NCBI GenBank assembly: GCA_963573385.1
Contig: CAUYLG010027019.1
Location: 1 to 64,000, forward strand
DNA length: 64,000 bases
DNA from: Cacajao melanocephalus
Taxonomy: Eukaryota > Chordata > Mammalia > Primates > Pitheciidae
Direction: 5' to 3'
Every line of letters starts with the position of its first letter. Positions within the stretch are counted from its first letter, which is position 1. This document shows, in pieces, positions 55,285-64,000 of this stretch. The translations under genes were made by a program, and so were the position numbers. The notes below the pieces were generated by a model. It was not told the origin of the DNA. It did no database searches and was given only the letters and a program-made list of their open reading frames with translations.

Positions 55285-55440
55285 AGAGCGGCAATCTTGG
55301 GTCCAGCAGCCCCAGCTCCGTCACTTACCAACTGTGTTACCTGGGGCAGTGACGACCCTGGGCAAGCCCCTGCCTCTGTCCCCATGTCTGTCACATGGAG
55401 GCGATCACTCCTCCCTTGCGCAGTGAGGGTTAGCTTCAGC
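55285..55440 (+). mobile_element. MIR
   Basis: GGGTCCAGCAGCCCCAGCTC, CCGTCACTTACCAACTGTGT and CCATGTCTGTCACATGGAGG. Confidence 0.68.
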
Positions 55441-55489
55441 AGCTAAATAGCCTCATAGCTAAAGCTTCAGCGGTCCCCTCCCATGTTCC

Positions 55490-55625
55490 AGGCTCTGTGC
55501 TAAGGAGTTTACGGTGATGCTAAGAGGAAGATCTGACTGTCAGCTCATTTTTCCAGATGAGAAAACTGAGACACAGCATGTTTAAATGAAACCAGGCCAG
55601 GATCTGGACCCCTCTGAGTCCAGCT
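55490..55625 (-). mobile_element. MIR
   Basis: CAGGCTCTGTGCTAAGGAGT, TTTTTCCAGATGAGAAAACT, GAGACACAGCATGTTTAAAT and ATCTGGACCCCTCTGAGTCC. Confidence 0.78.
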
Positions 55626-56189
55626 CCCTGCCAGCTTCATGAACCCCAGGGCTCCTCCCAGACTAGTCCCTGGGTGCCTGTGGACACACAGCACACGGCA
55701 GCCAATTGTTGTTCAAAGCCAGGAACCTGAGCTGGGAAGCCTGGCTGTGCAGCTATCCACAGTGCCTTGCAAAAGCAGAGGCCTCGCTGGAGGCAGAAGA
55801 AAAGCCCTCTTTGAGGTGGTGTTCAGTGTGGCCTGCGGCTCTGGGTCTTGCATTCCATGGATTTTTGGCCCCTGACTTGGGCTTGGCTGCCACTGCCTCA
55901 TTGTTCTGCAACTTGGCGGGAGCCGCGGGATCCTGGGGTCGGGCGCTCCCCAGTGTTGCCCGGAGGTGCCTGCAAGCATGTGCTAAGGGTCTTTACCCTG
56001 CTCCCCGGGGTTTGTCCTTCCACAGCCCCTTTGCCTTGGTCTTTCTGCCTCTGAACCCCCTAAGGAGCAGTTTCTGGCAGGAATTTCTGGAGTAAGGGGC
56101 TTGGGTTTCTGTTGCGGTGTGGACCAATAGAATAAAATGACCTAAAATCCAGTACTCACGGAGAGCATCAAGAGGCAGTGGATTCCTTG
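55626..56189. other. unique stretch, no gene seen
   Basis: No repeat named. Frames of 129 codons or less are unsupported. Confidence 0.45.
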
Positions 56190-56350
56190 GAATGAAGAGA
56201 GGCTTTCGTCACTGAGGTCTGGGTTTGAATCCTTGCTCTGCAGCTTATTAGCCTAATGGCATCAAGCCTTTTCTCTGTGAGCCTCAGTTTCCCCATCTGT
56301 AAAATGGGTCTACCCACAGCCCCAAGGGTGAATAGGAAAGATCTGACCCA
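56190..56350 (+). mobile_element. MIR
   Basis: GGTCTGGGTTTGAATCCTTG, CTCTGCAGCTTATTAGCC, GAGCCTCAGTTTCCCCATCT and GTAAAATGGGTCTACCC: very well kept. Confidence 0.88.
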
Positions 56351-56819
56351 CATGAACCCTCATCCCTTCCTTCTCCCTTCCCCCTTCCCCCCACCCTTCC
56401 CCACCTCCTCCCCCTCTGCAGGGACCCTCTCTGGCACTCGGTGGGCAAGGGCTTGCAGAGTTCTCTGTGGCTGCTGCTTTCCTAGAACAAGGGCCCCTCC
56501 TCCCTGGAGGCTCATGTGCAGCAGGTTCTGTTAGGTTCTGGGCAGAGCAGCTCGTAATGACGGGTTTGGCAGCAAAGGCGGTGTAGACAGTGGTGCTGCA
56601 TCAGCTTGGTGTGGTCAGTGGGGCCGAGTCTCCGGGGGCTCCTGCCCCTGGGGACCCTGTGGGGAAAATGGGGCCTTGTGATCTGCCAGCCCTGAGACCA
56701 CCCCTGGGCAGCAGCAGCACAGGCCCCGTTCTCCAGTGGAGAGAGAGGGCCTGTTCTGGGTGGAGCCAGCTGGAAAGATGGCGACGTTGCTGCGTAGGAA
56801 CCTGCGAGGAGTGTAGCGC
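56351..56819. other. unique stretch with a YY1-like motif
   Basis: A C/T-rich tract at 56360-56420 (TTCCTTCTCCCTTCCCCCTT). AAGATGGCGAC at 56775-56785 matches the YY1 core that often lies just after a transcription start; the ATG in it opens only a 12-residue frame. No CpG island surrounds it. Confidence 0.45.
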
Positions 56820-57045
56820 GATGGTTTTGGATGAAGATGCAGTTGTCAGTTCAAGTCCTAGCTCCTCTGTCTGTGATCCATGGGACCCACGCAGGTCTCT
56901 TCACCTCTTCATGCCTTAGTTTTCTCATCTGTAAAGTGGGGCCATAATAGACCTTACCTCATGAGGTTATTGACAAGGAGGTGGGCTAATAGAGACGAAG
57001 AGCGTAGGGCAGCGCCCAGCATCATCAGGGCCCGCAATTAGTGGC
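56820..57045 (+). mobile_element. MIR, near full length
   Basis: GCAGTTGTCAGTTCAAGTCC, ATGCCTTAGTTTTCTCATCT, GTAAAGTGGGGCCATAATAG, ACCTTACCTCATGAGGTTAT and CGTAGGGCAGCGCCCAGCAT. Confidence 0.9.
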
Positions 57046-58329
57046 TCTTCTTCCCGGTCCCCCTTGCACTGCTCCTGGTGCCCTGCCCGTGTGAGGCCAC
57101 AGGTGAGCTCCTGAGAGTGCGCGGACCGTTGTCTCTGGCCGCAGCTGTAGGAGAATGCATGGGGAGGGCGGGGAATGGCATTCCCGAGCACCTGCGAGGC
57201 TTCTCGCTAGTAGGATTTACCCAAGGTTATGTGCACATAACCTCAGACCCAGCTGGTGAGTGACAGGGTTGAGGTTCCACTACCATGGTTTCCAGTATGT
57301 GGGAGGCCCCGGGGCAGGTGGGCAGGTAAGCTGGTGTATGTGTGGGTCTCGCAGGGGTGGTCTGTGGGCTGAGCCTGGTGCCTTCTGAGATAAAGATGGA
57401 ACCTTCTCACTGAAGACAGTTCTCCATCCTTTCCCTGGAGGTCTCCCTAAGGGCAGAGGACGGTGAACATGTCACCCCGAGGGGTCTGGGGGTGCAGCCG
57501 GAAGCAGCTGCAGGGCCTTCAGGAGGCTCGGTTTTATCTTCAAATTCATGCGCATTTTACATTCTGCTCCCTCTCATATTCCCCCCCTGAGAAACAGAGA
57601 CACCTGGGGAAGGTGCTCCATGTTTATCTGTTCATCCTGGGGCTCTTCATACCCTGGGTCTTCCACTGTGTCACCTGGGGATGACACCTGCGCTCCAGTG
57701 CAGGAACGCGGCCCAAATGGTGGAGATGCTGAGGGTGCCAAGGTCCCATTTGGATTTGAGGGCTTGACGGGGAGAGCATGGAGCGCTGGGAGACCCAGGT
57801 GGGAGAAGAGGCCTGTTCTGAGGCAGGGGTGGGGAGGGGAGAGGCAGGTGCACCATAATGCCCCTCCACGTGACACTGATCTGACTGCTCCGTGTGCTCA
57901 GAGTAGTGTGACAGCCAGAGACCTACCAGTTGATCTGTCCACACTGGGATGCACCACATCAAACAGCCGCATGTGCGGGTCAGAGGTTGTTGAGTTTCTG
58001 CAGCTTCCCAGGCAAGAGACTGCATGGGCCAGGCATGGCAGGACTGGCAGCCAGCAAGGGCTCACATGACCCTGAGTTGGGCATATTCTGCAGTCCCTAC
58101 CGTCTGCTTCCGTGCGGCCTCACATCCTGTCATCTATCTTGAGAGGCAGGCTTACCGCAGAACAGCCTGTGGACGGTGTGGGGCAGGGAGGGGAGCTGGG
58201 CCGCCCTGAGGACACAGAGGGAGAAGCATGCTGGAAGCCAGCCTGCAGGTTCTGGGGAGGGTCAGGGTGCCTTTGAGGGAACAGTTTGGGAGGCCAAGCT
58301 CAGCAGGTGAATAAGGGCTTGGTGGACAT
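57046..58329. other. unique stretch, no gene seen
   Basis: About 1.3 kb with no named repeat. 57180-57250 (ACCCAAGGTTATGTGCACATAACC) includes a GGTTATGTGCACATAACC palindrome of 18 bp at about 57224-57241. Frames of 173 (57548-58069, +) and 133 codons overlap without support. Confidence 0.45.
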
Positions 58330-58347
58330 CCTTTGACATGTCAAAGG
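58330..58347. promoter_or_regulatory. perfect 18-bp palindrome of TCF/LEF-like half sites
   Basis: CCTTTGACATGTCAAAGG reads the same on both strands. CTTTGA and TCAAAG are TCF/LEF core words, and the centre TGACATGTCA also holds TGACA/TGTCA (MEIS/TGIF-like) and ACATGT (IRX-like) words. No repeat context recognised. Confidence 0.45.
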
Positions 58348-59724
58348 GTGTCACAGATATTCCTGGAGCCTGAGAGGCCTGGTTGGCCAACCACTGTAGC
58401 TGGAAACAGACTACAGTGGGAAGGAAGGAAGAGTGACTTGCAGCCTGAGACACAGAAGCTGGACCTCTAGGCACTGGCCATGACAGCCCAGGGGTTGTTG
58501 ATGCCTTTCCCACCGCCTGGAATAGCCCCATGTTAATGGGGGCGTGGGTCTACCTGGGAGCTGCTGGCGCAGCAGCAGGGCAAGGTGGGGAAGACTCTTG
58601 GTTTGGAATTTGACTGGGGCATAGGTGACCAGGTGAGACAGCAGGAGGCGGGGTCTGTCTGGAGATTGAGGACATCTTCGGCTGGGTCCTCCAGAAGCCA
58701 AACCTGAGATGGGGATACATAGGCATGGGATTTATCAAGTGCCCCTGGGGGAAACACTCAGGGAGGGAGGGTGAGGCCAGGAATGGGCAGGAGACAGACC
58801 AAGGGTTTCATCTCAGACAAAACCCGCTGACCACGCCCGGGGCTCTGGGGCGCAAGTCACAGCTCGCAGGGCCCCGACCTGAGACGGGACTGGCTTTCAT
58901 GCTCACCCCCTCAGCTGTTGAATCAGGGCCACCACAGGGGGGCCCTCCATTCCTCCGGACTTCTGGCTCTCCAGAGGTCCCGAGGAGCTGCTCCAGGAGC
59001 CTAGGCCAGGCCTCAAGCGGTTCTGCCTAGGATGTGGTCACACGAGTAGTACCCTCAGGACATCTAGGGCTTGTCTGGGAGGAGCAGCGACCAAGAACAG
59101 GGGCCCCACCACGTACGTGATCTAGTGCCTTCCATGTGTGCCATGTGGGAGCCCTGGCCCACAGGAGGTGCTGCAGAAATGCTTGTGGGTGAGCACAAGT
59201 CTCCTCCCGGGGAGGAGGAGGGCTTTCTCCCTGGCATCAGGAAGGGTCCCGGTGATTGGGTCACACAGCTTCTGTGCACATAGCCTCAGATCCTGCCCCA
59301 GAAGCACTTGTCTGATGGGGGAGGCCAGAGGCTAAAATGTAGGGGAGTTGCTCAGATGGCCTTGAGCTCAGGCCTGGGCACGTATTAGTTGCTTAACCGG
59401 GGACCTGTGGCTGCTGTGACTACCTGTGACCAGCATCCCTGGCTCTCAAGCCCTGGAGGCTGTGGCCGGCTGTTGCTTTGCACAGAGGTCTGAGTAGGAC
59501 GGCAAGCAGGACCTCTTGGCCCTGGCCTTCCCTGTGTCACGTGTGTGGTGCACCAGGGCCCAGGCAAGACAAAGACGTGGGCTCCTTCCCACAGCAGCTG
59601 CTCACGGGTCTTTCCCTTCTGAGCATCCAGGCTGGCAGCGTGGGTATACGTGGACGTGACGATGGGGGATAGGAGTACAGAATTGCTCCCCAAGAAGCAG
59701 GGGCAGTGCTGGGGAAAGAACAAG
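58348..59724. other. unique stretch, no gene seen
   Basis: GC-rich single-copy-type DNA with no recognised repeat. 59057-59340 has overlapping frames on both strands. No exon recognised. Confidence 0.45.
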
Positions 59725-59995
59725 GCTTTAGACTCCAGCCAATGTGGGGTCGAATCTGGTGCCTTCCTTTCTGGCGTTGGGGGCTGCTGATGAACGTTTC
59801 CCTGCCTGGAGCCTCTTTCCGGTGGGGAGAATCCTAGTGACTTAGTTAGGACAGTATAACAGAGGGAGACTGTGTCACCCGGGGGTGTCAAGTTGTAGCC
59901 CTGCCATCTCAGAGCTCGGTGACCGTGGGCAAGTTACTGAACAGCTTGGCATCAGCTCACACGTCTGTAAAATGGGGTGAGCAAAAGTCCCTCCT
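59725..59995 (+). mobile_element. two sense MIR fragments
   Basis: 59725-59850 (AATGTGGGGTCGAATCTGGT, GAGCCTCTTTCCGGTGGGGA) and 59885-59990 (CATCTCAGAGCTCGGTGACC, GTGGGCAAGTTACTGAACAG, CACACGTCTGTAAAATGGGG). Confidence 0.68.
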
Positions 59996-60734
59996 CCTTC
60001 TGAGGGTCTCTCGAAGAGAAAGTGAACAGGCGCCTGTTTTCTGTTGCAGCCCGTGCCCTCGTGAGGCTGGCATGCAGGATGGCAGGACAGCCCAGCCACA
60101 TGCCCCATGGAGGGAGTTCCAACAGCCTCTGCCACACCCTGGGGCCTGCACACCCTCCTGACCCACAGGTAAGCTCCTTAACATCGTCTGCAGCACACTG
60201 CAGAGTCCCCGAGGAATATAGATCCCTGAGCCTCCTTTGTCCAAACCCCCACTGGTGGAAACCCTTCAGCTCTCCCAAACAGAACCCCTTCTTGAATGCT
60301 TCCAGTGATGGGGAGCTCACTACCAAATCTAGTGAGCTTATCATTGAATTCAGTAATACTCAGAGAAGCCTCCTGTGCCAAACTCCGGGCTGGGACCCTG
60401 AACCCTGATCCTGCTCCTGGGGTGTTCCAAGTGGATGGAACAGCTTTATCTCAGGGATCAGCATGGTTGAAAGGGTACAGAGTGTGCTGTGGAGGCCCTG
60501 AGGACAGCGAGGGACTCAGAGGAATGGGCTGACTGTACTTGGGGTGAAAAGATTCTTTCTTACACTGAGCAATGCTGCCTCCCAGTGTTTCAGCCCCCTT
60601 CAGCCTCTTCTAGAACCAGGAGAGTTTGGGAGAACACTGGCTTCCTAATGCCTGCCTTGAGCTCTCTGTAGATACCTTGGAGAGCCAGGAAGCCTTCAGG
60701 AGCTTTTCTGAAGGTGACTTCTAGGTTTCTGAAC
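59996..60734. other. unique stretch, no gene seen
   Basis: CTTCTTGAATGCTTCCAGTG, ATGGGGAGCTCACTACC (60288-60325) recalls an old repeat. No exon recognised. Confidence 0.4.
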
Positions 60735-60868
60735 TGCCTCGCGCACCCCATGCTGCCCGGGCCTGGCATGCCCTCCCTGACGCCCCTTCCAAGTTGGTGC
60801 AAATGCTGCTCCCTCTGGGGAGACGTCCACTTCCACCCTGCTGTCTGCTCTGGGCTGCCCGCACACCT
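60735..60868 (-). repeat. inverted duplication 2, arm A
   Basis: Reverse complement of 61082-61217 at roughly 90 % by eye (about 13 differences in 126 compared bases). Shared words are CCCATGCTGCCCGGGCCTGG, CCCCTTCCAAGT, TGCTGCTCCCTCTGGG and CCACTTCCACCCTGCT. Orientation is antisense to the LINE-like text in arm B. Confidence 0.88.
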
Positions 60869-61081
60869 GTATCCATGCACTAGGTCGTGGTCGTGATCAC
60901 ATCCCACTGGGGCGCTAGTTGCTGGGTCTGCCTCCCTTTCAACAAAGAAAGCTCCGCTGGAGCAGGGCTTTGCTGATAGGGCCATCCCAGGCTGGGCACA
61001 GAGGGGTCCTGCGTGCCCACTGAGTTGAGGAACTGTGGATGCGTGTGCGATACCCATGCAGGATGGGACAGTATGCAAGAC

Positions 61082-61217
61082 ACACTCAGGTCTGGGCAGC
61101 CCAGCACAGAGAGCAGGGTGGAAGTGGAGGTTTCCCAGAGGGAGCAGCGTTTGCTCTGACTTGGAAGGGGAGTCAGGGAGAGCATGCCAGGCCCGGGCAG
61201 CATGGGGTGCACAAGGC
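61082..61217 (+). repeat. inverted duplication 2, arm B
   Basis: Partner of 60735-60868 across a spacer of about 213 bp. It continues rightwards (GGAGCCAGATCATGTAGGGT at 61238) as a common ancient LINE-like repeat, so arm B lies in its native context and arm A is probably the displaced copy. Confidence 0.88.
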
Positions 61218-61834
61218 TTGTCTGGGCAGGTTGACTGGAGCCAGATCATGTAGGGTCCTATGGCCAGTTTAGAATGATGGAAAGTTCCTTTCTGGTGTTG
61301 GCTTTTTGTCCAAAGGATGTGAGAACTAAATTCAGGGGAGGCTCAGAGACAGCCACCCTTCTGAGCCATGGAGGGCTTGGTCACAGCTTCTAACTGCCTA
61401 ATCCCTGTTAGAGGACTTCAGATTGGCTGATGTTTGACCTCAGTGGCAAGGTCGCCATGTACAGTTGTACAGGTTATGCACCGCACAAAGCTGGACTAAG
61501 GAGGCAGGTAGGTCTGAAATCTTCATGCTCCCTAGTGGCCGGCTGCATCAGCCCAAGGGGGCAGTGAGGCTTCAGATTCACACACAGGCGACACATGAGC
61601 TAGTGGACACTGTGCGTTTGTGTGCGTTTCTGGTGGTGTCGGGGTGTATATTGCATACACACAAGCATGCAGAGGGTCCATGGGGCATCTGTGCTGTTTG
61701 TACTCACGCAGGGACCCATTCCTAGGTAGAATGGGGAGGCAGATCCCAGAAAGCTGGGAAGCCCCAGGACACGGTGGGTCCGGAGTCTACCAGAACATGG
61801 TGCTGATGGCTGAGGGCAGCAGGGCCTCCTTGGG
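61218..61834. other. old repeat, then unique DNA with a CTCF-like site
   Basis: 61218-61310 continues the ancient repeat. TGCTCCCTAGTGGCCG at 61526-61541 resembles the CTCF core in reverse (CGGCCACTAGGGAGCA). A (GT)-rich patch lies at 61609-61660. Confidence 0.45.
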
Positions 61835-62110
61835 TAATGTAGCAATTTGTCATATTAAGTCATTCACTAACAATTGAGTCCCCCTTGATTAATCTCCCAG
61901 AATTAGCCAGTTGCATTTCTAGCAATTAGGGTTAATTACAGCCTCATTTGGCAGAGGAGAGGGCCCCGTAATTATTTCACGAACAAGGCGGGGAAGCGGT
62001 GGGCTGCGGTGGCGGCGTTCATGATGTCTCGTCGCACATGTTGGAGAGGGTAATGACATAGTTAAGTGTAATTAGACACGATGACTTGGAGCTGGGCTGC
62101 TCTGGGCAGC
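61835..62110. promoter_or_regulatory. homeodomain-motif cluster, likely enhancer
   Basis: About nine TAAT/ATTA cores in 240 bp of repeat-free DNA: GGTAATG (61834), CATATTAAG (61852), CTTGATTAATC (61885), GAATTAGC (61900), CAATTAGG (61923), GTTAATTAC (61932), CGTAATTATT (61968), GGTAATG (62049), GTAATTAGAC (62069). AACAATTG (61870) is a SOX-like word. Embedded CpGs (TCTCGTCGCACATG, GGCGGCGTTC) and abrupt AT/GC changes resemble deeply conserved developmental enhancers. Conservation itself is inferred. Confidence 0.55.
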
Positions 62111-62414
62111 GGCTGTCGGGCAACGATGCCCCCAGTCCCACCAGCATCTGTCTGGGTTTGCAGAGTCATGCCCCCCATGCGCTGCACCAGCTCCAGGTTG
62201 GGATGGGAACGGAGGACTTTCTCTTCGGCTCCTGAAGCCCTGGAGATTTAAACACCGTCTGGGAAGTCATCCCGGCTGCATCTCACCTGTTTCAGGACAA
62301 AGAAACGCCTTGAACTAATGGCCCAGGCATTTTCCTTGATAGCAGGAGGCACTGCTGCTTCCCTGAAACCATCCTCAGAAGAAGGAGCCAGGCCAAAAAT
62401 GCTTTGATGTGGGC
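62111..62414. other. unique stretch after the motif cluster
   Basis: No repeat or exon recognised. The conserved block, if real, may extend into 62111-62230. Confidence 0.4.
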
Positions 62415-62610
62415 CAGGCTGGTTCCGTACCCAGCTCTCCATCTCTCATTAGCCAGGCGAGACTGGGAAAGCGACCTCTCTGAGCCTCAGTTTCCTCATC
62501 TGTAAAATGGGGTAATCTGCCTCCCTCACAAGGCGGCTGTGAAGACTGAGTGAGATCGTTACTGTAAACATCCAGCACGGCACCTTACATCGTGGCTGTT
62601 GAGGGAATGG
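62415..62610 (+). mobile_element. MIR
   Basis: CTCTGAGCCTCAGTTTCCTC, ATCTGTAAAATGGGGTAATC, CAAGGCGGCTGTGAAGACTG and AACATCCAGCACGGCACCTT. Confidence 0.88.
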
Positions 62611-63574
<964 letters not shown>

Positions 63575-64000
63575 TTCAGTAAGTGTCTGACCTGAATTTT
63601 AATCATCTTTACACTGGATGGGTCTTTTTTTCCCTGATATTTGCAATGCATCATTAATTTTAAGGAATTTAACTGTTGTAAATTCAGCAAGTGGGTTTCC
63701 TTTCTGCCATGGGAGGGTGCCTGGTGCCTGCCTTTGGGGAGGCTCCCTGTCTGCTGAGAACCCTTCATGTTCCAGAGAGGTGGAAGCTCCCTGGGAGAGA
63801 TGGACAGATGTTGGGAGAGCCCAGAGAATGGGGAGGCCAGTTCTGCCAGATGAATGATCAGGAATTTGGGATGGGACAGGGAGAGGCCCCAGACCTGAAG
63901 GCGCATGGCCAATCAGGTTAGAGGAGGTGTTGAAATACCTATGCTTAGATAAGGTTAAAGAATGTATGGCATTTATGAAGGTCTCAGATCCATGCTATTG
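63575..64000. other. unique stretch to window end
   Basis: 63600-63690 is AT-rich with TTTGCAATGCATCATTAATT and AAGGAATTTAACTGTTG, containing an ATTAAT homeodomain word and an ATGCAT palindrome. The rest is G/A-rich with no exon recognised. Confidence 0.4.

Noticed and set aside
60590..61249. 219-codon - frame across the second inverted duplication
   Set aside because: Frame runs through both repeat arms, and its similarity to the + frame at 60714-60896 is explained by the inverted copy.

Overview
This is primate, almost certainly human or ape, nuclear DNA. At least 33 Alu elements, mostly AluS-like with some AluJ-like, are inserted along it. They sit among older mammalian fossils: many MIR copies, L2 tails, two old L1 3' ends, a MaLR-type LTR and a Tigger-type DNA transposon. 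I see no bacterial or organellar features, no CRISPR, no tRNA or rRNA gene, and no convincing protein-coding exon. Nearly every open reading frame runs through an Alu, a MIR, the CpG island or unique non-coding DNA.

Layout. 1-14.8 kb is a repeat-dense upstream region with about half of all the Alus. Its notable structures are an AT-only palindromic tract (787-987), an AluJ split by a younger Alu (5781-6400), two inverted copies of a ~0.5 kb segment (7029-7526 and 10314-10797), and a ~0.45 kb duplication that carries its Alu with it (11610-12084 and 12511-12963). 14.86-15.56 kb is a CpG island with GC boxes, a CGG repeat and a good splice donor at 15180/15181. I read it as the promoter and non-coding first exon of a + strand gene that I cannot name. 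From 15.2 kb to the end (about 49 kb) the sequence looks like a long first intron or intergenic DNA: moderate GC, many MIR/L2 fragments, fewer Alus, and no recognisable second exon.

The downstream part has several Alu-free, motif-rich stretches that look like conserved regulatory DNA. The best is at 61.83-62.11 kb, with about nine homeodomain TAAT/ATTA cores in 240 bp, followed by 46.34-46.60, 18.64-18.99, 25.80-25.99, 35.44-35.71 and 30.88-31.33 kb. A natural reading is a developmental gene with intronic enhancers, but this is inference from composition and motifs; no alignment could be run.

Other structures: a 16-copy 17-bp minisatellite (27156-27426), a perfect 23-bp-arm hairpin inside a MIR (35284-35357), an 18-bp palindrome made of two TCF/LEF-like half sites (58330-58347), and a second inverted duplication (60735-60868 and 61082-61217). 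Element boundaries were set by eye and should be read as good to about 5-20 bp. Subfamily names are approximate.
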